NCBI GenBank assembly: GCA_964539665.1
Contig: CAZIKB010000015.1
Location: 6,723-70,722 of the forward strand
Origin: CAZIKB01 sp964539665
GTDB taxonomy: Bacteria > Zhuqueibacterota > Zhuqueibacteria > Oceanimicrobiales > Oceanimicrobiaceae
Reading direction: 5' to 3'
DNA: 64,000 nt
The notes beneath the pieces are model-generated. The model saw nothing but the letters and a program-made list of their open reading frames with translations. It was not told the origin of the DNA and did no database searches. How positions within the stretch are numbered: the first letter of the stretch is position 1; every line of letters begins with the position of its first letter. Of this stretch, positions 38,612 through 47,251 are shown one piece after another. Position numbers and translations under genes: made by a program.

Positions 38612-39997
38612 ATGATGCCAGTACGCGGCATGCTTGAAATTAAAACACTTAAACAGATGATAATTGACGAACAAATAGAAACAGTAATCATGGCATTTCC
38701 CGATATTTATGGCCGGATGATTGGAAAGCGAATTGCCGGACATTTTTTCATTGATGAAGTACTTGATGGGGCAATCCACGCTTGTGATTATCTTCTGGCA
38801 TGCGATATGGAAATGGAACCAGTACAAGGTTATTCATTTACAAGCTGGGCCGCAGGCTACGGTGACTTCCGTCTTGTGCCTGACTTCAAAACCCTGAGAT
38901 TGGCAACCTGGCTGGAAAAGACCGCGCTCGTCCTGTGCGATTTATATAATGAGGATGAAGATGTGCTGGTAGAAGTCGCACCGCGAACCATTCTACATAA
39001 ACAGGTCGACAGGGCATTAAATCAGGGATATGTGGCAATGGGAGGTTCTGAGCTGGAATTGTATGTTTTCAAAGACACCTATGAGGAAGCCGCTCAGAAA
39101 CACTATATCGAACTAAAACCGTTTGGTAATTACATTGAAGACTACCATATTTTACAGGGTACAAAGGAAGAATTTATTATCGGCGCAATCCGGCATCACA
39201 TGGACCGTTCCGGAATTCCAGTTGAATTTTCAAAAGGTGAATGGGGTCCCGGACAACAGGAAATCAATTTGCGCTATGCAGACTTCCTGAAAATGTCCGA
39301 TAGACATACAATTTATAAGCATGCAGCCAAAGAGATTGCAGTACAGAATAATTGTTCCCTTACATTTATGGCAAAATGGGACCAACAATTTGCCGGCTCA
39401 AGTATGCACCTGCACGCAAGTCTGTGGGACAAATCCGGTATAAATTCACTATTTCCGGGTGACAATAAAATTGGACCTATTCATAGCTCGCCCGTTTTCC
39501 GCTGGTTCCTGGGAGGGTGGATGGCACACATCCATGAGATTTTTCCTTTTTACGCGCCCTATCCTACCTCGTATAAACGTTTCGTTGCCGGCTCCTTTGC
39601 CCCGACTGCAATAGCCTGGAGTTACGACAATCGAACAGCCTGTTTTCGTATATTAGGGCATGGCCCGTCATTGCGAATCGAGTGCCGGGTTCCGGGCGCC
39701 GACGCCAATCCTTATCTGGCATTTGCGGTAACACTGGCAGCTGGCCTCCACGGCATTGAAAATCAGACAGAACCGCCATCCAGTTTTGAAGGCGATCTTT
39801 ATTCTGCTGAAAAACTTCCCCAGGTACCGAAGACTTTGAATGCAGCCATAAGTGAATTGCAAAAAAGTACCTGGGCAAAAGAAACTTTCGGGGAAGCAGT
39901 AATAGAACATTACCTGCATTTTTTCAAAACAGAACAGCGCAAGTTTGATGAGGTCGTGACGGATTGGGAACGGGCACGATATTTTGAGCGATGTTAA
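38612..39997 (+). CDS. Glutamine synthetase-like ligase (gamma-glutamylpolyamine synthetase type)
   Basis: A 461-residue member of the glutamine synthetase superfamily, with GGAGG ahead of the ATG. The core motifs are intact: SELELYVF (metal-binding glutamates), GSSMHLHASLWD (histidine), SYKRFVAGSFAPTAIAW (nucleotide), and RIECRVPGADANPYLA (arginine and glutamate). The N-terminal domain with FPDIYGRMIGKRI is typical of the PuuA/FluG branch and not of ammonia-assimilating GlnA; the adenylylation loop is absent. Beside a PuuC-like dehydrogenase and a PuuD-like hydrolase it probably joins glutamate to putrescine or another amine. Confidence 0.88.
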   Translation: MMPVRGMLEIKTLKQMIIDEQIETVIMAFPDIYGRMIGKRIAGHFFIDEVLDGAIHACDYLLACDMEMEPVQGYSFTSWAAGYGDFRLVPDFKTLRLATWLEKTALVLCDLYNEDEDVLVEVAPRTILHKQVDRALNQGYVAMGGSELELYVFKDTYEEAAQKHYIELKPFGNYIEDYHILQGTKEEFIIGAIRHHMDRSGIPVEFSKGEWGPGQQEINLRYADFLKMSDRHTIYKHAAKEIAVQNNCSLTFMAKWDQQFAGSSMHLHASLWDKSGINSLFPGDNKIGPIHSSPVFRWFLGGWMAHIHEIFPFYAPYPTSYKRFVAGSFAPTAIAWSYDNRTACFRILGHGPSLRIECRVPGADANPYLAFAVTLAAGLHGIENQTEPPSSFEGDLYSAEKLPQVPKTLNAAISELQKSTWAKETFGEAVIEHYLHFFKTEQRKFDEVVTDWERARYFERC

Positions 39998-40027
39998 ATG
40001 AGGATGCAGCTAAATTTGTGTGAATAT

Positions 40028-40374
40028 TTATAGAGGTAGAAATAAAATGGTATTTTTCATTTCTATTGATTCCAAAGTTTTTGAAACCATTTCCAAATCT
40101 TCTATAATTTGGCCGATAGAAATCCGTAGTGGATGGGCAGATATTATACCAGAAAAAAATTATTGCTTTTTTGACGAAAGGATGCTTCTTTTAAAAAATC
40201 TCTATCAAAGCTTACTAATGTTCTTTGTAATTGTGTTGCTCTGTTTAATAATTGTGGATCAGGATAAGTTGCTGCATTGTCTTCTTGTGCGGTAAGCACA
40301 TCAACTCCACGCATACGCAAACCCAATGTTATGGCTCTTGGAATATGCATATCCATGTATAAACGAATAGGCAT
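40028..40374 (-). pseudogene. DUF5615 PIN-like protein, frameshifted in an A7 tract
   Basis: From the ATG at 40374 the protein reads MPIRLYMDMHIPRAITLGL and ends early at 40144. Adding one base to the A7 run at 40153-40159 restores a second half, GIISAHPLRISIGQIIEDLE to ILFLPL, ending at 40028, for about 116 residues, the usual length of DUF5615. These proteins are PIN-like putative toxins and usually follow a DUF433 gene, as here. The acidic residues D8, D27-type and the SFDRD motif are in the intact half. The frameshift likely inactivates it. Confidence 0.75.
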
Positions 40375-40686
40375 TTACAATCTCTTCTTTCTAAGCTTTT
40401 TTATAAAAGGAGGGGAGGGAGATTGGTTTTTTAGTTCATTATAATAATGCAGATCCTCTTGTATTTCTTGATCAATACCTTCGGTGTGATCGGAATAGTA
40501 TGCTAAAGCTGCATAAATTTGTCCTAATGATAAATAAGGATGCTGAAAATGTAATTCTTCAGGACTCCAGCCATAAGCTCGTTTCTCAGCAACCAATTGA
40601 CTTACTCGCAGATTTGTTTCAGCAATAAAAGCTTTGTTTTTAGAATTTATAGTTATATGTTCATAAAAAGTTTGAATTTGTTCCAT
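40375..40686 (-). CDS. DUF433 domain antitoxin-like protein
   Basis: A 103-residue protein. The central block (SQLVAEKRAYGWSPEELHFQ then PYLSLGQIYAALAYY) is the DUF433 helix-turn-helix-like fold. It lies directly upstream of the DUF5615 gene with no gap, the standard antitoxin-toxin order. The pair runs against the surrounding catabolic genes and splits them. It probably binds its own promoter and the PIN-like partner. Confidence 0.8.
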   Translation of the reverse strand: MEQIQTFYEHITINSKNKAFIAETNLRVSQLVAEKRAYGWSPEELHFQHPYLSLGQIYAALAYYSDHTEGIDQEIQEDLHYYNELKNQSPSPPFIKKLRKKRL

Positions 40687-40856
40687 GATTGAAAATCTCC
40701 ACTTAGCTCAATTAGTATTTAACACACAACAAAATATTCAATTTATTTTGAAAAATCAAGTAATACCTTTTTTGTCTTATATTTACTCGCTCTTAATCAC
40801 TTAAATATTTTTTTTCATTCCAAATAAGAATTCAATTTACTTAAAGTATTGTATAT

Positions 40857-41573
40857 ATGGAAAAATCATCCCACACATCTATTATCGGAATCACCACTTA
40901 TGGACGAGACCAGTCAGGAAACTTTTATTTACCTGGTGACTACGTTGATGCTGTAAGAGAAGTTGGCGGAGTACCCATTCTTCTAACCCCCGGTGAATCC
41001 AAAATTGAGCAAATATCCAAACTCGTGAACGGAATCATTTTCGCGGGTGGCGGTGACATTGACCCGGCCATATTCGGCGGGCTACCCCATCCCGCCATTT
41101 CCAGAGTAGATTCTGAGCGCGATGCATTTGAACTCCAACTTGCTAAACACATCTTAAATGAAGGTACTCCCATATTAGGAATTTGTCGTGGCATTCAAAT
41201 CCTGAATATTGCCACTGGTGGAGATCTCATAGTCCATATCCCCGATGAAATTGAAGCTTCTGTTTTACATATAATTGATGAAGGTGTAGAAACTGAGCAT
41301 TCTGTGTTAATTGAGCCTGATAGTCAATTGGCTAAAATCATCGGGAAATCAAAAATTTCGGTTATGTCTAAACATCACCAAGGTGTTGGTAATATTTCAA
41401 AAGAATGGGATATTGTTGCGAAGGCTGCAGATGGTGTCATCGAAGCACTGGAACACAAAACACATCCCTGGATGGTAGCGGTTCAGTGGCATCCAGAACT
41501 CTCGTTAAATGAACCAGACCACCAAAAAATCTTTCAAGCACTTATCAAAGCAGCAAGTGGAGACAATGATTAA
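40857..41573 (+). CDS. Gamma-glutamyl-gamma-aminobutyrate hydrolase (class I amidotransferase, PuuD type)
   Basis: A 238-residue peptidase C26 protein. The catalytic triad is complete: C110 in LGICRGIQ, H212 and E214 in QWHPE. The strand FAGGGDIDP is the oxyanion region typical of this family. It should split gamma-glutamyl-GABA to glutamate and GABA, completing the route begun by the ligase and dehydrogenase upstream. The DUF433/DUF5615 pair separates it from those genes, so it may now have its own promoter. The SDR gene follows at 21 bp. Confidence 0.9.
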   Translation: MEKSSHTSIIGITTYGRDQSGNFYLPGDYVDAVREVGGVPILLTPGESKIEQISKLVNGIIFAGGGDIDPAIFGGLPHPAISRVDSERDAFELQLAKHILNEGTPILGICRGIQILNIATGGDLIVHIPDEIEASVLHIIDEGVETEHSVLIEPDSQLAKIIGKSKISVMSKHHQGVGNISKEWDIVAKAADGVIEALEHKTHPWMVAVQWHPELSLNEPDHQKIFQALIKAASGDND

Positions 41574-41594
41574 AATAATTTATGGAGGTAAATC

Positions 41595-42368
41595 ATGCGA
41601 TTAGAAAACAAGGTGGCGCTCATTACAGGCGCAGCCAGCGGCATTGGCCGGGAATCTGCATTGCATTTTGCCAGAGAAGGCGCAAAAGTAGTGATTGCAG
41701 ACATCCTGGATACCCAGGGAAATGAAACCGTTTCTCTCATAAAAAACAAAAACGGCGAGGCGGCATTCATTCACACAGACGTCTCAAATTCTGCTCACGT
41801 CCGCGCCATGGTCGCCTTTGCTGAAAATACTTATGGCCAGCTTAATGTTTTATTTAATAACGCTGGACTCTCCCCTTCCGAAGATGGCTCAGTTCTTGAA
41901 ACGGATGAAGAAGTCTGGAATTTTGTTATGAATGTAAACCTGAAGGGAGTTTTTCTTGGTTGTAAATATGGCATTCCAGCCTTAAAACGTGCAGGTGGCG
42001 GCGCCATCATTAATACTGCTTCCTTTGTTGCAATGATAGGTGCGGCAACTTCACAGATTGCCTATACAGCCAGTAAAGGCGGCGTCCTTTCCATGACTCG
42101 TGAAATTGCTGTCGAATTCGCCAGGCAAAATATACGCGTAAATGCCCTCTGTCCAGGCCCGGTTGAAACACCGCTTTTGGTTAAATTTTTATCCGACCCG
42201 GCACGACGTGCTCGAAGAATGGTTCACATACCGATGGGGCGACTTGCGCAAGCAAGCGAGGTGGCTCAGGCAGCATTATTTCTCGCCAGTGATGAGTCGG
42301 CCTATATAAACGGCGCCACATTCACAGTTGATGGAGGCGTCACAGCGGCCTATGTTACACCAGAATGA
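41595..42368 (+). CDS. Short-chain dehydrogenase/reductase
   Basis: A 257-residue classical SDR with GGAGG before its ATG. The cofactor site is TGAASGIG (11-18), NNAG is at 88-91, and the catalytic set is S143, Y157 and K161 (YTASK). D36 in VVIAD at the end of the second strand favours NAD. The substrate cannot be told from sequence. Its position suggests a step in the same amine or aminoaldehyde breakdown route. Confidence 0.92.
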   Translation: MRLENKVALITGAASGIGRESALHFAREGAKVVIADILDTQGNETVSLIKNKNGEAAFIHTDVSNSAHVRAMVAFAENTYGQLNVLFNNAGLSPSEDGSVLETDEEVWNFVMNVNLKGVFLGCKYGIPALKRAGGGAIINTASFVAMIGAATSQIAYTASKGGVLSMTREIAVEFARQNIRVNALCPGPVETPLLVKFLSDPARRARRMVHIPMGRLAQASEVAQAALFLASDESAYINGATFTVDGGVTAAYVTPE

Positions 42369-42469
42369 AGCATAACGCAATAAAGCGCAGTATCTAAAGT
42401 ATAAAGTGACTACAGTTTGAAGTCCAAATTCACTACCGTACGCTTTTTCCTTTCTCTCTTTCTTTATAT

Positions 42470-42500
42470 CATGCCCGCATGTTATGAGCGGGAATCCATT
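42470..42500. repeat. REP-like hairpin repeat, copy C
   Basis: CATGCCCGC and GCGGGAATCCATT form a hairpin similar to the left half of the element at 25719 and to copy A at 6162. It sits between the convergent SDR and hybrid-kinase genes, overlapping the last codon of the kinase (stop at 42499-42501). Confidence 0.5.
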
Positions 42501-44904
42501 ATTTAATTGCTGAATATCTGCCCGGGCGTGCCAGGTTTTTATTGCGCAATGCTAAGCGTTGCTTTCTTCGTTTTTTTCTATCCAGTTCTTTTCGCACAAC
42601 CTTCGCTAATATTTTTTGTGTGATTGGTTTGGTAACAAATGAGCCTGCTCCCAATTTTAAAGCCTCCTCGACTTTATTAGACATCGCATAACCGGAAAGA
42701 ATGATGGCTTTCTGTTCAGGGTCACGTTCTAAAATTTGGCGATATGTTTCAACCCCATCGATACCATCCATAACCATATCCAGTAAAACCAGATCATATC
42801 TGTGTTTTCTCAAATGATTAACCGCTCTTTCACCGCTTGACATCGCTCGTACTTTGTAACCTAACCGCTTGAGAAGCTGATTAGCCACTCTCCTCTGGAT
42901 AGGATCGTCATCGACAATCATTATCTTTTCATCACCACCCTGTAATTTTTTAGTAACGTTTGTAAATTCTTTTTCAATTTTCCTGGAAACCGGAAAAAAG
43001 ATAGCGAAAGTCGTTCCCTTTTTAATTTTACTATCTACCAAGATATAACCATGATGGTCCTCAATAATCCCATGGACAACACTCAATCCCAGGCCGGAGC
43101 CTCTTTTTCTGTCCATTTTTTTTGTAGTGAAAAATGGATCAAAAATTTTGTCTAAAATTTCTGATTTTATCCCGACACCAGTATCGGAAATTTGTAATTT
43201 TACATATTCTCCCTTCGAAACAGTTTGATACCCTCTTAACGGTTTTTCTAAATATGTATTTTCAGTGCATATTTTCAAAATTCCTTTACCGTGCATAGCC
43301 TCTTGAGCGTTGCTAATTAGATTGACAAACGCTCGGGTTAACTGGGCATTTCCCGCTTTTATGAGAAATAACTCTGAAGTGAGATTCTCTTTAATGACAA
43401 TTTCCTTTTGCAAATTTTCAGACATTATAACTTTATGAATTAGATCATTCAAATCAACTGGTTCCATTGTGTAGTGACCGCGTCTACCTAAAGCTAAAAG
43501 TTGTTGATTTATTTCTGCGATTTTAATGGCAGAATCTTCCATCTCATCCACCATTTCAATAATTGGATGTTCTTCATCAATCTCCTCTCGAATCAAGGTG
43601 GGGTAGGCAGTCAGTGGAGATAGCAGGTTGTTAAAATCATGAGCAATCTGACCCGCTATTCTTCCGGCAGTTTCCAAACGTTGGGCTCGCGCTAATTCAT
43701 CTTGTAAATATTTTCGCTCTGTAATATCGCTTAGAAAACATAAATAAGCAGGTAGGCCTGCCCAATTAATAAATACAGAACTGATTTCTATCCACTTTAT
43801 CTTGCCACTCTTTTCTATTATCCTGAATGATTCAATCCTTGACAATAGTTCTTCCGAACGATTTTTGCAAATATATTTTAATACGATATCATGATCATCC
43901 GGGTGACAAATTTTTAAGAAAGGTGTCGAATCAAGTTCTTTTTCCTCATATCCGGAAATATCTGATGTCTTAGGATTAAAAAATTTGATTAAGCCATCCT
44001 GAATAACAAGTATTGCTTCATTGTTGTTTTGCACAACCAAACGATATTTTTCTTCTGATTCACGTAAGGCTTCTTCTGCCTGCTTGCGTTCTGTTATTTC
44101 AGAAACGAGGCCATCATAGGCCACAAGATTTCCCTGTTCATCGAATCGGGGCACGGGTGTATTCTTAACCCATCGCACAGAACCGTTTTTATGAATTATT
44201 CGGTGCTCAAATGGCAAAACCTCTTGCTTAGATAGTAAATTAGCAATATGATTTGTGACAGCATCTCGATCTTCTTCATGAACCATACGATACCACAAAT
44301 TTGGATCAGCTTTGTATTCATGAGGTTCATATCCCGTTATGGCTATACAACCCGGTCTATGCATGGTCTCAATTTCCTGGCCATTCCTGACAATAACCGT
44401 ATAAATATAGTCCGTCACTGATTCAAGCAAATACTTGTACCTGTCCTCGCTTTCCAGCAGCGCCTCTTCAGCCCGCTCGCGTTCCAGCTCCACTGTGATA
44501 TCCCTGATTATACCAAGATAACCCTGAACCTTGTTTCCAACAGTCCCTAACAAAGTAGACGTAAATAAAACAGCTATTTCTCGTCCCTCCTTTGTGCGGA
44601 GTTTTGCTTTAAAATCAGTAACAGAGCCATGCTTCCTGAGCTGCTGTTGAAACACAACTTTCACCTTCGGTTCGACGTACAACTCCTTAATATTTTTAGA
44701 TTTTATTTCTTCTTTAGAATAACCTATGAGATCTGCAAAAGCCTGGTTAACCCTGGCAATTTTGCCACTACAATTGGTGACATATATTGCATCCCGGGAT
44801 AGTTCAAATAATGTTCGGTATTCTTCTGCATTCTTCTGCTGAGCATTTTCCCCCTGCATGTTATTTATCAATGTTGCTTCTAAATCGGGTAAATGATTGG
44901 ACAT
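42499..44904 (-). CDS. Soluble PAS hybrid histidine kinase with receiver domain
   Basis: An 801-residue kinase without a membrane segment. Three PAS(-PAC) domains lie at about 25-150, 152-275 and 280-400. The phosphorylated histidine is H422 in AHDFNNLLSPL. The ATPase domain follows (ISDTGVGI, GSGLGLSVVHGI, DP-F-FTTK). A C-terminal CheY-like receiver holds D709 in LVLLDMVMDG and the DDD acidic pocket. No DNA-binding output exists, so phosphate must pass on to another protein or the receiver controls the kinase. It is the last gene in the signalling block, 351 bp after the RsbW-like gene. Confidence 0.92.
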   Translation of the reverse strand: MSNHLPDLEATLINNMQGENAQQKNAEEYRTLFELSRDAIYVTNCSGKIARVNQAFADLIGYSKEEIKSKNIKELYVEPKVKVVFQQQLRKHGSVTDFKAKLRTKEGREIAVLFTSTLLGTVGNKVQGYLGIIRDITVELERERAEEALLESEDRYKYLLESVTDYIYTVIVRNGQEIETMHRPGCIAITGYEPHEYKADPNLWYRMVHEEDRDAVTNHIANLLSKQEVLPFEHRIIHKNGSVRWVKNTPVPRFDEQGNLVAYDGLVSEITERKQAEEALRESEEKYRLVVQNNNEAILVIQDGLIKFFNPKTSDISGYEEKELDSTPFLKICHPDDHDIVLKYICKNRSEELLSRIESFRIIEKSGKIKWIEISSVFINWAGLPAYLCFLSDITERKYLQDELARAQRLETAGRIAGQIAHDFNNLLSPLTAYPTLIREEIDEEHPIIEMVDEMEDSAIKIAEINQQLLALGRRGHYTMEPVDLNDLIHKVIMSENLQKEIVIKENLTSELFLIKAGNAQLTRAFVNLISNAQEAMHGKGILKICTENTYLEKPLRGYQTVSKGEYVKLQISDTGVGIKSEILDKIFDPFFTTKKMDRKRGSGLGLSVVHGIIEDHHGYILVDSKIKKGTTFAIFFPVSRKIEKEFTNVTKKLQGGDEKIMIVDDDPIQRRVANQLLKRLGYKVRAMSSGERAVNHLRKHRYDLVLLDMVMDGIDGVETYRQILERDPEQKAIILSGYAMSNKVEEALKLGAGSFVTKPITQKILAKVVRKELDRKKRRKQRLALRNKNLARPGRYSAIK

Positions 44905-45255
44905 TATTCTTGACTCTCTTTCGATTGATTTATTTTGTCTTAAATTACTATATGACGCTTATCAAAATAGTAGAATTTTTATTATTGATCACAGAATAAA
45001 CATAAGATTAAGAAGTTCCACTTTTCTTAAGTCGGCAAATCGGAACGACAGGTGAGATATTATTTCGGTAAGTACATTACATCCTTCGGACTCGAAGCGG
45101 CACAACTAGTGGAATGGTAAGATTGAATTGATTTCTATTTGATCATAAAAGTGTAATTATGACTAATGACAGGAAGAGTGACGATGCATAATATACTAAA
45201 TGTATAATATTTTTAGAGTAAAGCAAGTAAAATGACAAACATTTAACATCGCTTT
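44905..45255. other. 351-bp gap without a recognisable gene
   Basis: The gap lies between the RsbW-like gene and the hybrid kinase, both on the minus strand, and is AT-rich. I found no open frame of note, no strong promoter and no -24/-12 element. It probably carries the kinase promoter. Confidence 0.4.
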
Positions 45256-45687
45256 TTATCGATTTATATGGATGACCATGCGTGTTTCATTACCCCCTTT
45301 TGATCTTTCCTTGTATTCCACTTCATCTACCAAATTTTTAATAAGAAACATGCCCCACCCCCTCATGTCTTTGAATCCATTGATTTGATCTTCAATTTTG
45401 GGATTTATAATTTTTTTTCTTACTCCCCCACCCTGATCTTTAACATTAACTTCAAGACTTTTCTTACGCATCTTTAAAGTAACCATTACCATCGTGTCTT
45501 TTTGTAATCGATTTCCATGTTCAATGGCGTTTGTGCAAGCTTCAGATATGGCTGTTTTTAAATCATCAATTTTATTTTGATGAAATCCCATTATTTTAGC
45601 AACTGCTGCCGCCGATTCCATGGCCACTTTTTCATAGCCTAATTCAGATGGGATATTAACCTCGATTAATTTCTCTTTTTTAGGCAT
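45256..45687 (-). CDS. RsbW/SpoIIAB-like anti-sigma regulatory ATPase
   Basis: A 143-residue GHKL ATP-binding protein. The N box is AISEACTNAIEHGN and the G1 box is VKDQGGG. A second glycine-rich stretch (RGWGMFLIKNLVDEV) closes the ATP lid. This matches serine kinases of partner-switching systems. It lies seven bases after a SpoIIE-type phosphatase, its usual opponent. A STAS antagonist is not found in the window, so the target may be encoded elsewhere. Confidence 0.88.
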   Translation of the reverse strand: MPKKEKLIEVNIPSELGYEKVAMESAAAVAKIMGFHQNKIDDLKTAISEACTNAIEHGNRLQKDTMVMVTLKMRKKSLEVNVKDQGGGVRKKIINPKIEDQINGFKDMRGWGMFLIKNLVDEVEYKERSKGGNETRMVIHINR

Positions 45688-45694
45688 TTTTCTA

Positions 45695-47197
45695 TTACAT
45701 CATTTTAATAATTACTAAAGTTACATCATCATTATAATCTGAATTGTCGCTATAATCTCTCATTTCAGTGACTAACTTCTCCACCATTTCACCTGGAGCA
45801 AGTTGAATGTTTTGACTAATAGAGTCCGACAACCTCTGAAAACCATAAGACTCATAATGTCCATCCATAGCATCGACAATTCCGTCAGTATAAAAAATTA
45901 ATATGTCTCCTTGTTGTAAATCGAATGTTAATTGTTCGTAAATAGAAGATTTTACAATCCCTAAAGGAAACCGGTCACTTTTTTTAGCCTGTGGCAGAAA
46001 TCGGACTTTGCCATTCCGCCAGAGATACGGCATTGTTTGCCCTGCATTGGTATAGTGTAATTTATGAGTTTCGGGATCGATAATTCCATAGAAAAGCGCT
46101 ACAAACATATGATTTTGAATATCTTTGTTTAAGCGGGAATTCACTAAATTCAACACCTGGTTAGTTTGCACTTTTTCTTCAGCGGCAAATCTCACAGCGC
46201 CCATTGCTGCAGTCATGACCATAGCTGCCGAGACACCGTGTCCAGAAACATCACCAACAACCACGCCTAATTTGCCACCATCGAGCTGCAGGAAATCATA
46301 AAAATCGCCGCCTACTTCTTTAGCCGGAATTGATTTAGCGCTAATCTCGATACCTGATATTTCAGGGAAAATTTTTGGCAACATTTGAGCTTGCATATCG
46401 CGCGCAACATTAAATTCATGCCACATGCGAGCGTTTTCACGTAGAGATTGTACCATTTGGTTAAATGAATAAGCCAATGTTCCTATTTCATCATTCGATT
46501 GATAATCAATGGAAATATCCCAGTTCCCTTTTGCCACTTCCTTAATTATATCGGTAAGTCTTTGCACTGGTTTAAACATCTGCCTAATAATTAAATAAAC
46601 AATTATGACTCCCACAAAAATAACCAGTAGCACTAGTTGGAATAATGTTTTCCTTAATTGATCCCGACTGGAAAAAACATCTTTTTCATATCCTGTTGCA
46701 AGAATGACCCAGTTCCAGGATGCAAAATATTTGTAGTAGCCAATCTTTTTTTCATCTTGTCTGCCTTTGGCTATAGTATGCTGTCGGTAATTCGTAAAAC
46801 CTGAAAATCCATTAACCCGGCCATTAGCATCAATCTCATCAAGAATCTTCATGATGTGTGGAAATTCAGCGTTATATATGTGTCTGCTAACATCCGTCGG
46901 GTGAACTACCAACATCCCTTTATTCTGAGTATTGTCGTTGTTAATGACCGCAATATATCCATATCGTGCAATTTGAATAGATGCGATTTCCTTTTTCAAT
47001 TCTTCTGACGGCTCGCGAGAGGTTTTAAAATGACGATCACACAAAGCGTAAGCATGTTCTGTTTTCGCGATAAGCAACTCCCGAGCTAAATCTTTAATCT
47101 TCCACTTGGATTCCCGGTAACCTAAAAATCCTGCTACCGTGACAGTTACGACTATTACAAAAACCGCCACCAGGATAAGTTTTACTTTTAGACTCAT
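45695..47197 (-). CDS. Membrane sensor with Cache, HAMP and SpoIIE/PP2C phosphatase domain
   Basis: A 500-residue protein. Membrane helices at about 5-25 and 190-212 frame a periplasmic Cache-like sensor domain (YGYIAVINNDN, GYYKYFASWNWVILATGYE). A HAMP domain follows, and then a PP2C/SpoIIE phosphatase from about 280 with VGGDFYDF, GDVSGHGVSAAMVMTA, YTDGIVDAMD and NDDVTLVI carrying the metal-binding aspartates. It should dephosphorylate a STAS-type antagonist in response to an outside signal, against the RsbW-like kinase encoded next. Confidence 0.92.
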   Translation of the reverse strand: MSLKVKLILVAVFVIVVTVTVAGFLGYRESKWKIKDLARELLIAKTEHAYALCDRHFKTSREPSEELKKEIASIQIARYGYIAVINNDNTQNKGMLVVHPTDVSRHIYNAEFPHIMKILDEIDANGRVNGFSGFTNYRQHTIAKGRQDEKKIGYYKYFASWNWVILATGYEKDVFSSRDQLRKTLFQLVLLVIFVGVIIVYLIIRQMFKPVQRLTDIIKEVAKGNWDISIDYQSNDEIGTLAYSFNQMVQSLRENARMWHEFNVARDMQAQMLPKIFPEISGIEISAKSIPAKEVGGDFYDFLQLDGGKLGVVVGDVSGHGVSAAMVMTAAMGAVRFAAEEKVQTNQVLNLVNSRLNKDIQNHMFVALFYGIIDPETHKLHYTNAGQTMPYLWRNGKVRFLPQAKKSDRFPLGIVKSSIYEQLTFDLQQGDILIFYTDGIVDAMDGHYESYGFQRLSDSISQNIQLAPGEMVEKLVTEMRDYSDNSDYNDDVTLVIIKMM

Positions 47198-47251
47198 AGC
47201 TCAATATTTACTTGCAGTTATTTTGTGCATAAAACGTATGCCCGTAAATGT

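Noticed and set aside
40020..40295. Plus-strand open frame of 91 codons between the ligase and hydrolase genes
   Set aside because: It is antisense to both halves of the frameshifted DUF5615 gene, which has clear family sequence.
44905..47251. Sigma54 (-24/-12) promoters near the NtrC-type activator
   Set aside because: No GG-N10-GC pair with acceptable flanks was found in the gaps at 44905-45255 or 47198-47251.
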